A stretch of 64,000 nucleotides of DNA from Haliclystus octoradiatus (taxonomy: Eukaryota > Cnidaria > Staurozoa > Stauromedusae > Haliclystidae): contig OU744451.1 of assembly GCA_916610825.1 (NCBI GenBank), positions 13,623,405-13,687,404 of the forward strand. The letters are read 5' to 3'. A program made the position numbers and the translations under genes. How positions within the stretch are numbered: position 1 is the first letter of the stretch; the number at the start of each line of letters is the position of its first letter. Below, one piece after another: positions 54,001-64,000 of the stretch. Below the pieces are notes generated by a model. It was given only the letters and a program-made list of their open reading frames with translations. It was not told the DNA's origin and ran no database searches.

Positions 54001-57000
54001 ACTTTGTGACAGCCTGTGATGCCCGGAGTATTTTCATTGAGCACTATACCAAAAACTGGTGTGGAACAATCCCGCTATTTTTATTTTATATTATTATTAT
54101 ATTGTGACTAACCTTTGTTTTACGTGTCATTTGGACAAATAAACAAAATAAAATAATCTAAAGCTCATATTTAAACTCATCCCATTGATGAGTGTTGGCA
54201 CTTGGTGCTTGGTTGGTGGGAGCGAAGTTGTTAAGCGAATAAGAGTATGCGTTGGACTCGCTACTCCCTAGCGAACCTGACACCACCCCAAGCACCAGTC
54301 ACTTTGATAATCAGTGGAAATCACTACCGGTGATTAGAATCTAAAATTAAGTAGCAGATTGAACTGCAATAAAAATTAAGGCATGAATGGGAAGGGAAAA
54401 AGGCTAGCATCTTATTTCTAGTTCGATGAGGCACCCTACTGCTCAAGCTACAAAATGTATATATAAAGGCTAGCAAGACGTTAGTAAAATGCATGGCCAG
54501 GGTGGCACAAACAGTCCGAACTTGCGAACGTAGTTCGCCGAAGCAAGGTCAAAATTCCGAAGTTTTCCGAAGTTTACTTTCATTTATTTCTTCTACAATT
54601 CGACGAAAAATAATTTTATCGTCTTCATTGTTTGAATCCAAAGGTCTGGCCTTCGGAAACGTCAAAACTGAACAATAATCTCAAAAAATGTTGGATTTCA
54701 ACTCATAAAATGATATTAAACAGCGAGAAAAGTTATTGTTTTGGCTATTTTCCTGCTTTATTTCCACGTGCTAACTGAAGTGTGAACAAGAAACGCCTCC
54801 ACGGCTTTTTACATTTTCTAATTAGCATAACAAAGAGATGAAAAATGACAATCGAAAGCTGATCAAGATGGCTGCTCAACACAAAAAACGATCTCAAGAA
54901 TCATAAACTGGTGATCATTAAATACCATTATGTAGCATTTCCATAAATCTTCAATTTGGTAAAGGTTTGAAGACACAAAGTACGGGGATATGCAATTGTT
55001 TGTTTTGCTTCTTAAGATGGAGTTGTCTACACAATCTGGTTGGAATAGAACAATTTAATCCAGCACACAGAGAAAATGATTGGGTATTATTTATATTTCT
55101 GCTTTGAAGTAAACTCTCTTACTGTGATCACAAAGCATTCTTTCTTTTTTGAGAAATATATTTCAGCTTACAAAAATGCATTCATTCCACTTTGGAGGAA
55201 TCGGAGATGTAAAGTGAGATGTTCTGCTTGTAAGAATGAAAATTTTATAGCAATAATTACAGCCTATACATCAATCATATGCCATTTGGTTTACTTTATT
55301 TATATAGTTTTGGAAATTACACTTAATTTTTGTTTGAATGACTATTCTGATTGTTAATTTGAACTTTTTCCTAAAAAAAATTCCTATGCACAAACTGATT
55401 TTGGACATTGGAAATGGAGTAGACCGGAGTATAGTTATCGAAAAAAGATCCGAAGGTTACATGTGATTGGAGGTTGGTTCGCCGTAGGCAAAAAAATTTG
55501 TGCCAGCCTGTGCGTGCTAGCTAGCAAATTCTAATCAAGAATGAATAAGATAACTAATTACCTTCCTCCTAGTTTGACCTCCATGTGATGGCTTCCTTAT
55601 AAGGTCATCAAGTGCACACACTCGGCAAAGCATATGTTCAACCAAGAAGAGCCAATTGCTGCAACGATTTCATGTGCTGTTTGCATGTGCAATGAATCTG
55701 TACGCATGCTACCTGGCCCTAACTCTTGTAACCCAGGTTACTTACTGCACTGTGTGTGCCCTGGGGTGTTGACTGTGTGTCGTCACAATGGGTTAAGTTT
55801 AACTCAGCCTAATTAAAAGTAGCCCCCTTCAATTATTGTCTATTTCAATTCACTTGTTACGATAAGTAAGATAGATTTGTGACAGCAGACGCTGTTGTTG
55901 GCGTTGGTCGTGTTTTTAATGCGCTTCTAATCGTTTTTACTATTCTACATACTGTCTATTTTTATCTCTCTACTTAGAAAGATTATAGTCCCTCTAATTT
56001 ATTCTTCCTGCTTGCAATATGAAAAAGGAGAGCTTCTGCAACTCATCATTCAACAATCGCAATGGACCATCTGGTAACAAAGTTCTGTAAGAATGTAAAA
56101 ACGAAAAAATGTCTAAAGTTTATAAAGCAGACTTCAAACAAATTTTTAAACATCAAGCAATCACAATGGACCTTTTAACAAAAGACATACCGCCGTTCTT
56201 TAGACAACAACAGAACCCTATCAAGCGCAGCAAAGGAATCAATAAAGAACCTGCGATCGGCCAACCAGGGCCTTGGCTTAGTTTTGACAGAGCCGGCATT
56301 CATCAGCATCACATTATTTGCATGATCAATCATTTACCAAATTAAAAATATTATCCGTTTTGTATGCCTACTGTAAGTAGACTAGCTGAAATGTAGGGGT
56401 GAGAAGGTGGCGAATTTTAAACAATCGGTTAACCTTTTTCAAAAACCGGTGGACAACCGGTTAACCGAAGAGAACAATAGAACAATAGAAAAATTGCGCT
56501 ATTGATAACAATCCAAAACATTTATCAACATGAGTGCAAAAAGTAATATAAAAGTAATATAATACCAGTTGTATGAAGTTTAATAAGGAAATAAAATTAC
56601 GATACAATAAAATAAAACATCAAATAATTATTCAAGTAAGGTACGAAATTCAAAATAAATTGAATTAAACAGCAATTACAGAAATAAGCGTTTAAATAAA
56701 TTAAAATTAAATTAATTGTAGAAAACTAAAATGAGCACGTAACTAAAAGTTTATCAATATCATATTGTTTATTACTAATAATTAGTTACATCTTATTTTT
56801 ATTTAAAAATATAAGGCCATCAACAACGCTTGGTTTCAACGACGCTCGTTGCTTCCTAACAATAAGTCCTGCCTTGCTAAATATCTGTTTGCTCGGTACA
56901 GAAGTTGGTGGAGCTGCAAGAAGGCGTTTAGCTAATCTCTGTAGCCGATTATATTTTTTACAATTCTCCTTCCACCATTCCAATGGATTTTCATTAATGT

Positions 57001-60000
57001 CAATGGGTGGCTCTAGCGAATACCTGAACACTTCTTCCTTTACGCTTTCATTTACATGACTCAAATTGGCTGACATCGCTTGTGATTGAGACGGCTGGAG
57101 AAGCATCTGGAATGCCAATTGAGTTTTAGATTTCTTTTTCGGCGGTTCAATCGGAGCAGCATTGTTTCCATTAATCTCAACCACATCTCGTTCAGGTATT
57201 CCCTCAATCATTCTTGAAGCCAATTCAATAGTTTTGGTTCGTTGAGCAGTAGCCAAGAATGACAGATGTCTGAATCGCGGATCGACGAAAGATGCTAGGA
57301 CGTGAAACGGTAATTCATCTGTTGTGTCGGTGTCTTCTTCATTCATGAACGGTATTATAGGTTGTTTGTTGCGGTCAAGTCTTGTTCCTTCGATGAGGTC
57401 CACATTAAATCTTTCTTTTAATGATTTGACCAAGGCATCTCTGAATAATTGACCAGGACAGGTAGTGGCAGTTCTTCGTCTGGAATTGCTTCGTAGCTCA
57501 GTGAATGACATTTCCTTTAGTTGATGTAACAACCCAGTGATGGTAGGTAGAACAACTCCTGATGTTGAGTAGCTTTGAGAGCTGAATAATACAGTTGCCA
57601 ATTCTACCAGATGTAAAGAAGGAACGATCTCCTCTGCAAGTAACCACGACTCAGGCGCTAAGTCCAAATTTCGAGCATCTGCGAGCTTTGTCAACGTCCT
57701 GTCGGATAATACAGCAACAACAGGCCATCTCATTAACAACAATCTTTCAAGCATGGCATAGACCGAGTTCCATCTTGTAGGTACATCTTGCACAAATTTT
57801 TTGTCGTGATGATCACTTGCAAGCATGTCTTTCGTTTTCGATTTTAAACCGTTGGTAGCAAGATCAGTTCTCAAACAATCCATGGCTTCTGTGTGACGAT
57901 GTAAGACGGCTGCACGTAAAGTTTTGCGGCATGGAATCACATACGTTGGCCAAGCTTGTTGCAATAGCTCTCGAAATCCCTCATGTTCGACAATTCTGAA
58001 CAGTTGCAAGTCTTTAATGCATAAATTAACAATGTGATTAGTAATCGATTTCGACTTTAAATCGCTTAGCTTCTGTTTGTTGAAAAATGTTTTAACTGAA
58101 GGCGCTTTGGTTGTCTGCTCATTGTAAATATTTGAATGCGATCTGGTCAAATGCTCTCTTAATTTTGATGTGCCACAAGAACATTTGTAACTGTTACCAC
58201 AGATGTTGCATTTCGCAGTTATCTTGTTATCCCTTGTAGTAAAATGATTCCATACGTCACTTCGTGGCATCTTGAAAATATAACTAGTAATCAACTGCTG
58301 TGATGATGAATAGCTGTGGTCAAACTCTAAGTTAATGAAATTCAAACTTGTATGTTATTTATATATTTCAGTTGCTGGGTCTATTTTTGGAATTCTTTTG
58401 GGAATCCATTGTAAATATGGAGTTGAATGTGACGCCAAATTATAAACATGTCAATGTATTCAATCTTTTTGTTTCAAACTTTGAATAGCAAGCTGTTAAT
58501 TGATCACAACGTGATCACAACTATTGTTAAATATATACAAGTTTCACTGCTATGTGATAGTTTTACATTCACACCGACTATTATTATTATATTTTTATAA
58601 TATTTATGTTAGATTACATTCGCACACGCCAGAAAAATTTGTTGAGTTGTTTAATGACCAAGAATTATTCAATTTTAATGCAATAACTAAATTAACTGAT
58701 TCAATCAATAGGCTTGCAGAAAGTAGAACTCAACCAAAACAAAATTATGAATACAACAGACGGTTTCTTTTTAAAAAAGTCTTTCGATTGGCATTGTACA
58801 ATGTAATAATATTTACTGTACAGATTTTAAATTGTTGAATGAAGTCGTGAGCAACAAATATTACAAATAAACTGTTTACTTTTCACTTCCCAAAGCAAAC
58901 GTAAACAAAACATTTTTGTCGCCGCTGTGTCTATCTCTTTTGTGATGTGGGGTTGGTGATGGGTCTCAAGTGCATTCTAATCGCACAGTAATTGAATCAT
59001 TGAAATATTGAAAACAACAAAACACAATGAAGTTTGCAAAATATTATCACCAGACGTGAAAAATTATGATTTTTGTGAGAAACTGTAAATTAAAAAAAAA
59101 ACATTATTTCCACAAAAAACAAAAAACCGGTGGTGGGCTTTAAAAACGGTTAACCGGTTAATCGATTTATTGTCCCACCCCTACTGAAATGCGATCTAAA
59201 TTTTGTTATTTTGTTCTGATTTTATTTTTCATTGCAACAGATATATGCTGTTTATGATGAGTCTGCTGGATTTTGGTTACGAGGAAGGGTTACTCATGTG
59301 ATGAGATCAATCCGTGGTCCAGTTATAAAGTATGTATTTATTTAGTAGGTAGTAGACTTACCCGGAGATTGAATTCTGATTATCTTCTTATACTAATAAT
59401 ACTGTCTGTTTGTATATCACTATATTTCTGTGCCTGTCCGCGACTTATGTACGTCTTACTGGCGAAATGATACAGATAATCCGTCGTCGGGAAATTATGC
59501 AAACATTTGTGTCGAGATAACCTTGCACAGTAACACATTTGTGGTATGAAAATTACGACTTTCTGAATTTGTTTTAAAATTATAAACTTCATTGAATAAT
59601 TTATTTGATATCACTGTATTGAATAATTTGGAGATTTGAAAAATTTCATAGATAGATAATTTAGCGGGCAGCCAAATTGAATTCAAATTGAAATCTCCAG
59701 AACAAAAATGTTTTAGTTTCTTTAGAAAGCAGAAATGGCAATGTAATATCAATTTCAGACATATTATGCAGATTTTTTCCTAGTCAAGACGTTGAGGAGT
59801 TTTCAATTATTTCTTCAGAATATGCTTGTATAGTAAGCTGTTTGGCTGTGAATTAATCATTCTAATTAGAATTTTATTATGTTAATTTTAATGTTAATCC
59901 GATAGTTGGAAGATACCTAACTCACTTCTGACTGCTACTTTTCTAGAGTTTCTACTTGCATGTAACATTTTTAGCATGATATTGCTAATAAAAAATATTG

Positions 60001-60562
60001 GATGTAGAGAAGACAATAGAAATTTAAAAACTAACATCAGAAAACCAGAAATGCGGTACATTGAATATCAAACAGCTCTACACGCATGTGTTAGTATACG
60101 TGATTGAACATGTCTACGCTAAATCATCTTGAGAGATGAATGATATGCTTGAAGCTGAACTAGGTGGTTGCAGCACTTGGTTAAAACTATAAGAACAATG
60201 ATAATTACATGAAAGTCGTTACCACTTATTGATTTTGTTCTTGATATCAGCTCAATCATTATATACCTTATAACACCAATTGACCAACCATACCCTGTAT
60301 CATTTAACATTTAGCAATTACTTGGCAAGCAGCTTGCGCGGTCTAGTGACCAGACAAAACACAGACAATATAATAAGGTGATGATAAAATAATAAGATAA
60401 TAATAATGTATGCGCTGTTATGAATATATCCTTGACTATGAGTACATTCAAGTATCCCTTTCAAGATAGCATACTGATTTGATGATCATGTTAATCTGTC
60501 TAATTTCTTTGCAGGTGTTTCTTGATAGACGAAGGTCGGACAATTACAGTTATTGAATCAAG
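50963..60562 (+). CDS. Tudor-domain protein gene, N-terminal exons (possibly TDRD12-like)
   Basis: Three exons are supported: 50963-51016, 59241-59329 and 60515-60562. The first reads MEGESSEEKETYHVKVVK and stops at GTACAG in phase 0. The second and third join through AA plus G to give IYAVYDESAGFWLRGRVT... and CFLIDEGRTITVIESR, the FW-R-V core and FLIDxG strand of a Tudor fold, which binds methylated arginine in germline and piRNA proteins. The IY-V-Y...CFL-D pattern recalls the first Tudor domain of TDRD12, whose first exon is also very short. At least one phase-0 exon between 51017 and 59240 is missing, and the gene continues beyond 60562. Linking the first exon to the others is inference. 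Confidence 0.45.
51270..51640. other. Repeat-like stretch rich in GCCGCCCC words, no gene
   Basis: Two short open frames lack known domains. Recurrent GCCCCCGAG/GCCGCCCCTGAAG words suggest an unclassified repeat. I looked here for the missing Tudor exon without success. Confidence 0.3.
52138..52536. mobile_element. PIF/Harbinger-like MITE with TAA duplication
   Basis: The 399-bp element has inverted ends, GTCCCCAGTTTCACGATACC and the inverse of GGCCCCAGTTCCACGATGCC, flanked by TAA on both sides (52135-52137, 52537-52539). A TWA duplication and GGCCC-type ends fit Harbinger. No coding capacity. Confidence 0.8.
53534..53712. mobile_element. Mariner-like MITE
   Basis: The ends GCAGTCAAACCTCTTATAAC and the inverse of TACAATGAAACCTGTATATA are imperfect inverted repeats. 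The interior holds two CTGTCTATAGTGGTCA-like repeats. It is an old copy; the TA at the left end is lost. Confidence 0.6.
53725..54024. mobile_element. hAT-type MITE with TSD TGATGCCC
   Basis: The element 53733-54016 begins CAGGGTGTCACAAA and ends TTTGTGACAGCCTG, with exact 8-bp duplications TGATGCCC at 53725-53732 and 54017-54024. It shares CCTTCCGGGAACC words with the CAGGGTCC family, so the two are probably related. Confidence 0.88.
54204..54296. repeat. tRNA-like hairpin element
   Basis: GGTGCTTGG (54204-54212) pairs with CCAAGCACC (54288-54296), with GGTGG/CCACC continuing the stem. The interior AGTTGTTAAGCGAATAAGAG then GCGTTGGACTCGC resembles the D arm and anticodon arm of a serine-type tRNA. 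A relative lies at 62239-62504. It is too altered for a functional tRNA; a tRNA-derived SINE or structured MITE is my reading. Confidence 0.45.
54498..55510. mobile_element. 1.0-kb non-autonomous hAT-like element
   Basis: It begins CAGGGTGGCACAAA and ends TTTGTGCCAGCCTG, ends closely like those of 53733-54016. The first and last 60 bp also share GTTCGCCG words. Flanks TGCATGGC and TGCGTGCT are at best a mutated 8-bp duplication. No transposase is visible. Confidence 0.65.
55511..56385. other. Intronic sequence; one unexplained 78-codon open frame
   Basis: The plus strand is open at 56109-56345, reading MSKVYKADFKQIFKHQAITM and onward, with no recognised domain or convincing splice sites. It may be a fragment of an element. 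Otherwise nothing is recognised. Confidence 0.3.
56386..59191 (-). mobile_element. hAT transposon with 8-bp TSD, internally deleted
   Basis: The element 56394-59183 has ends starting TAGGGGTG on each side and exact 8-bp duplications CTGAAATG (56386-56393, 59184-59191). Subterminal GGTTAACCG words occur near both ends. It carries one transposase frame on the minus strand that lacks its central part. It sits 49 bp upstream of the Tudor exon at 59241. Confidence 0.92.
56786..58345 (-). CDS. hAT transposase with BED finger, missing the central catalytic region
   Basis: 519 open codons. The likely true start is the methionine of MPRSDVWNHFT, some 25 residues in. A BED zinc finger (CNICG...LREHLTRSH) is followed by EHEGFRELLQQAWPTYVIPCRKTL, then abruptly by SDHHDKKFVQDVPTRWNSVYAMLERL and a C-terminal hAT dimerisation domain (NPLEWWKENCKKYNRL...SKAGLIVRKQRASLKP). 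The stretch that normally holds the catalytic aspartates and the CxxH segment, roughly 150-200 residues, is absent without loss of frame. The protein could bind DNA and dimerise but should not catalyse transposition. ZBED-like in type. Confidence 0.85.
   Translation of the reverse strand: MNFINLEFDHSYSSSQQLITSYIFKMPRSDVWNHFTTRDNKITAKCNICGNSYKCSCGTSKLREHLTRSHSNIYNEQTTKAPSVKTFFNKQKLSDLKSKSITNHIVNLCIKDLQLFRIVEHEGFRELLQQAWPTYVIPCRKTLRAAVLHRHTEAMDCLRTDLATNGLKSKTKDMLASDHHDKKFVQDVPTRWNSVYAMLERLLLMRWPVVAVLSDRTLTKLADARNLDLAPESWLLAEEIVPSLHLVELATVLFSSQSYSTSGVVLPTITGLLHQLKEMSFTELRSNSRRRTATTCPGQLFRDALVKSLKERFNVDLIEGTRLDRNKQPIIPFMNEEDTDTTDELPFHVLASFVDPRFRHLSFLATAQRTKTIELASRMIEGIPERDVVEINGNNAAPIEPPKKKSKTQLAFQMLLQPSQSQAMSANLSHVNESVKEEVFRYSLEPPIDINENPLEWWKENCKKYNRLQRLAKRLLAAPPTSVPSKQIFSKAGLIVRKQRASLKPSVVDGLIFLNKNKM
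59241..59329 (+). CDS. Tudor-domain exon A
   Basis: Acceptor TTCATTGCAACAG, donor GTATGT, phase 0 in and 2 out. Reads IYAVYDESAGFWLRGRVTHV and onward, the first strands of a Tudor barrel. Confidence 0.65.
59384..59714 (+). repeat. Dispersed repeat, copy 1
   Basis: About 330 bp, with CTTATGTACGTCTTACTGGC near the start and AATCTCCAGAACAAAAAT near the end, recurs in the same direction at 61212-61566. Non-coding, unclassified. Confidence 0.85.
60515..60562 (+). CDS. Tudor-domain exon B
   Basis: Acceptor CTTTGCAG, donor GTAACT, phase 2 on both sides. Reads CFLIDEGRTITVIESR, the continuation of the Tudor fold. Confidence 0.65.
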
Positions 60563-61211
60563 GTAACTACTGTAGGCTACATCTACATATTTACCAGCAG
60601 TATGCTAGATCGATTTATAGTCAAATTGTAGCCTTATGAAAACAATTCTTCATCATAATATCAATTGGAAACAGTGCCAATGCTGTAGAAAGTGACTCAA
60701 CTATAGGCTTACTCAATGTGGTTACTTAATGTATAGCTAGAATCAATTTTTCATATGAACATAACAAATTAAAGGATATCAACAACAAATTAACAGACTT
60801 GGGTTTAAACAGCGTTTTGCAATAGCTTAGTTGCATCTTCAGGTTAAGCTATTCCAAGAAAGTCTGTTAGTTTTTTGTCGGCTAAATTTTATCTTGAAAT
60901 TCTTTTCAAAGAAACTTTTACTGAACATAGCAAAATAGTCTTATTTCTAAACTTCATTTAGAGGTATTATCCAGCCTAAATTCAACAATATAATTTGTAT
61001 ATTTTTCATAATAAACCTGATGGCAGTGATAGTCTACTGTGTTCTCACTAATCTAAAACTTCAGCTCCACGCATTGACTGTGTGCTGGGTTTTTTGTTTG
61101 TAATTTCCCTGTCTTGTTGTCCCATTCATCATACATCCACAACCTGCTATGTTTTTTTTGTGCCACACATTTCAGGTTCTTATAACACATAAACCAAAGA
61201 AGCTTTATTAT

Positions 61212-61566
61212 CTACTTATATAAATAATACTGTCTGTTTATATATCACAATATTTCTATATTTTGATATTTCGATATTTCTGTGTCTGTCCACGACTTAT
61301 GTACGTCTTACTGGCGAAATAATACAGATAATCAATTGTCGGGAAATTATGCAAACATTTGTGTTGAGATAACCGTGTACAGTAACAACTTGTCGTATGA
61401 AAAGTATGGGTCTATGACGTTGTTTTAAAATAATATACTTCATCTGATACTTTATTTGATATCATTGTATTAAAAAATTCAGAGATTTAAAAAATTTCAT
61501 AAGTCGATAATCTAGCGGGCAGCCAAATCGAATTCAAATTGAAATCTCCAGAACAAAAATATTTTG
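61212..61566 (+). repeat. Dispersed repeat, copy 2
   Basis: Same family and direction as 59384-59714, with a short insertion of TTTGATATTTCG-like sequence near its start. Confidence 0.85.
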
Positions 61567-62238
61567 CTTTGAATTTAAAAGCTGCGTGTAAATTGTTTGA
61601 ACAAGTGAAACTTGAAACTGAATCAGTTTTATGATAATTAAAACAATGCGAAATACTGAATTACATTGAATTACCAGTATAACTAGGCCAAGCAAAATAT
61701 GTTTTGAAATCAAAGAAACGTAACCTATTTCATGTAGTGTTGATATCAGCAATACATATAGCGCGGCACAAACGCTATGAAAATTAAAGAGACTTTAGGT
61801 CTTTAATTTATTAATGAAACAAAATGCCAATCATTACTTTTCTCAAAATCGAGATACAAACATTTCACTTTTAAAAAGGCTATTTTGATATATAATTTGT
61901 GAGAACACTGAGCAAACAATCTGTTTGAAATGAATAATCTATCGCGGGGCATGAAAACAAATTAACTTGCAAGAAATTCCAAAATGACGTTGGCGTTCAA
62001 ATAATTCGAAAAAATATTCAAAGTTCGAAGAGATTATCTGTCTACAGTCTAAAATTACAGAGTTCAGAATTAATCAAGGCATTACACAAAAGTATTTCTA
62101 TAATTTATTATGCAATATAAAAATATGAATCATTTGGTTATGAGCAGGCAGGCTTTTATTTTCAGATTTTTCTTCCATAATTAACGAAGGAATTGTAAAC
62201 ATGGATTTAAACGCATCCACTGATGAGCTCTGGCCTAT

Positions 62239-62504
62239 GTGCTTGGTTGGTTGGATATCTATTATATACTGTATGCTCTATATATTTTATGCTTTCAATA
62301 TGCTTTTATGCTATATTGCTCTGTATGCTTTCATGCTTTTGTAATGCTTTTATGCTCTATATGCTTTCTATATGCTTTTATGCTTTCTATATGCTTTTAT
62401 GCGGCTATTGCTACTGGCGAACCTGTTACACTCCAAACTATCTCCAAAGTGCTTGGAGAGGAGGGACAGGAAGCCTGGACATCCCACAAAACATGACCAA
62501 GCAC
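62239..62504. repeat. Element with GTGCTTGG ends and ATGCTTT array
   Basis: GTGCTTGG at 62239 is mirrored by CCAAGCAC ending 62504. The interior is a low-complexity array of ATGCTTTTATGCTCTATA-like units followed by GCTACTGGCGAACCTG, which also occurs in the hairpin at 54204-54296. Probably the same family with an expanded internal array. The open frames here are low-complexity artefacts. Confidence 0.5.
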
Positions 62505-62687
62505 CCAGACTATAGCAAATTAACATACCAAACACAACGAGTTAAAAATATTATGAAAACAAAAATTAAATTAATTAATCAAAAATCAATAATAACATAA
62601 CTAAATGGCAAGTCTTACCTTACTTAATAATTGAGAGATTCCGGCAAGCGAATGAGATGGAGTTCTGGTGTATAACGTATAATCGTG

Positions 62688-63468
62688 CTAGACCAACGGA
62701 CCCAACACCTTTATGATATAAGCTGGAATACCCTTGCGGCCTGCTACAGTGGCTGCTCCGATACGAAAACTATGAGTATTAAAGTTTCCAGCAACTCTCG
62801 CTTGACTTAAGACTTTCTGGAGCCAAGCAGCAAGATAAGTTCTAGACAACTGTTGACCAGATTCCAACAGCAAGAGCAGGTCAGGGGTATTGCCTCGTTT
62901 ATTAAGATAGGTGGACATAGCATGGGCTGCGCATAGAGGACCATTACCACAACCAGCGAAAAGGATCCGTTTTACTTGATTTTATCCAAACTCGCAAACA
63001 CGTAGGAGAGGATAAATTATCAAAAGCCAAATCATTTGCTTGCAGATGAACTATTGGATAGAAAGAGGCTAAATTTGGAACAGTAAATTCTGAGCAGCGA
63101 AGAAAATCAAAATATGCCAAAGTGCAAGCTGCCCACAGCATTATATAGTCATAGTGGGTGAACTGTAACAAATTGTAGATTTTCAGTAATACACTGTCTG
63201 TAATAGGAAGACGTCTATTATTTGACGGTCTGCTACATCGTTTGATTCCTCTAAGAACTTTAGCCAATCAAAGACAGTTTGCAAGAGGATCTGAATAACC
63301 TTGATCAATATGCAAAGAGCGGACTGCTGCTAGATAAACCTTTACTGATTTATGCTGCATAGATTGTGCCAACATCGAGGCAAACCAACACAACATATTT
63401 TCATCAGCTGGGCAACAATTACCAACTCCCAATTCCCTTGAAAATTCAATAAATTTGCGCTGTGCCAA
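62688..63468 (-). pseudogene. DIRS-type tyrosine recombinase, broken
   Basis: The N-terminal SAM-like part (63468-63268, ending DPLANCL) is separated by an in-frame TGA from the catalytic part (63267-62944, with the first Arg in FDFLRCSEF). A frameshift near 62930 leads to the last part (62918-62688) with HSFRIGAATVAGRKG, the H-x-x-R motif. The final Tyr is not visible before the frame ends. It would integrate element DNA without DDE chemistry, but this copy is non-functional. Confidence 0.8.
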
Positions 63469-63539
63469 ACCTTAAGTACGACGTGTTGAAGGAGCCAAAC
63501 GTTCAGTCATATACATATAAGATTGTGAATGAAAAATGT

Positions 63540-63988
63540 TCACATCAAGGCTGCCAGTGTTTGCAATGGGATAGGTGTTGGATATGCTTGAGGAAATGGT
63601 GCCACATGCCAGAATTCCTGCCAACAAAAACGAGAGAGTGAATCAGCAATTGTGTTTGAAGATCCTGGAATATGTACAGAAGTAAAAGAAAAACTGTATT
63701 GAGCTGCTGTTAGCAAGATAGAGCGCATCAATCGCATGATTTCAGGATTTTTTGAAGAACGTTTATTGAGCACCTGAACTACTGCCTCATTATCTGAATG
63801 AATAAGGACATGTTTTCTAAACCACGAATTCCCCCACAAATGAGCAGCAAGAACAATAGGAAATAGCTCTTTATATGCGATCCCATGATGCATTTGGGCT
63901 GCAGTCCATTGACCATTGAACCATTGTTGATTCCACATAGCTGCATAGCCAATAGAGCCTGAAGCATCAGAGAAAACATGAACATCAT
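63540..63988 (-). pseudogene. DIRS-type RNase H domain
   Basis: Open minus-strand frames with WTAAQMHHGIAYKELFPIVL, the HSDNEAVVQVLNK strand and VHIPGSSNTIADSLSRF, typical of RNase H in DIRS/Ngaro elements. A frame change occurs near 63780-63990, and the upstream part is cut off by the window edge. Confidence 0.75.
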
Positions 63989-64000
63989 TGATTACAGGCT

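Larger units (their letters stand above)
62688..64000 (-). mobile_element. DIRS-like tyrosine-recombinase retrotransposon, partial and decayed
   Basis: On the minus strand an RNase H domain is followed by a tyrosine recombinase, the order of DIRS-group elements. The coding frame has at least one stop and two frame changes, and the element continues beyond the window, where reverse transcriptase would lie. Termini were not identified. Confidence 0.85.

Noticed and set aside
54204-54296. Functional tRNA gene
   Set aside because: The D-arm and anticodon-arm resemblance is partial, the stem is nine pairs, and a normal T arm is missing.
55175-55218. Exon-like segment with TTTCAG acceptor and GTGAGA donor reading YKNAFIPLWRNRRC
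   Set aside because: It lies inside the 1.0-kb hAT-like element 54498-55510, has no domain, and does not supply the missing Tudor exon.
56109-56345. 78-codon plus-strand frame as a Tudor-gene exon
   Set aside because: No acceptor and donor in suitable phase and no similarity to the expected Tudor N-terminal segment.
62223-62600. Cys/Tyr/Phe-rich membrane-like open frames
   Set aside because: They are translations of an ATGCTTT tandem array inside a repeat element.

Overview
The window reads as nuclear DNA of a metazoan: AT-rich, genes split by introns with GT/AG borders, and a dense load of animal-type transposable elements. The frequent word TAGGCCTA and the mix of element families (BEL/Pao, Gypsy, a CR1/L2/Jockey-type LINE, DIRS-like, hAT, mariner-like and Harbinger-like elements) suggest a marine invertebrate deuterostome such as an echinoderm or hemichordate. 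That is inference; there is no species-specific marker.

Layout. 1-1.1 kb: no gene, then a fold-back minisatellite. 1.1-13.2 kb: one large DNA-transposon-like element with about 60-bp terminal inverted repeats and a 9-bp target duplication, into which an apparently intact BEL/Pao retrotransposon (6.14-12.78 kb, minus strand) has inserted. 14.0-15.9 kb: a two-exon plus-strand gene for an ankyrin-repeat protein with an RVxF-like protein phosphatase 1 (PP1) docking motif. 19-36.3 kb: a minus-strand, many-exon gene that I assemble from splice sites and matching phases as a KNL1/CASC5/Spc105-like kinetochore scaffold. It has an RVSF motif, a SILK motif, MELT-like motifs, one giant exon and RWD-like C-terminal exons. 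A LINE (about 32.0-36.25 kb) lies in its first visible intron, and a Gypsy element (37.5-41.9 kb) lies just upstream. 42.3-49.1 kb: a second, decayed BEL/Pao element. 50.96 kb onward: the start of a plus-strand gene with a split Tudor domain (TDRD12-like guess), whose introns hold several MITEs, a deletion-derivative hAT element (56.4-59.2 kb) and a repeated roughly 340-bp sequence. 62.7 kb to the end: a degraded DIRS-like element running off the window.

The host genes share little beyond position. Two of them, the ankyrin protein and the KNL1-like scaffold, both carry predicted PP1-binding motifs, which may be coincidence. The clearest new-looking observations are the KNL1-like gene with an unusual order of PP1 motifs and a 53-57-residue repeat, the 12-kb element with a 9-bp target duplication and subterminal motif repeats, and a tRNA-like hairpin family. 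I did not find a convincing wholly new biological system.
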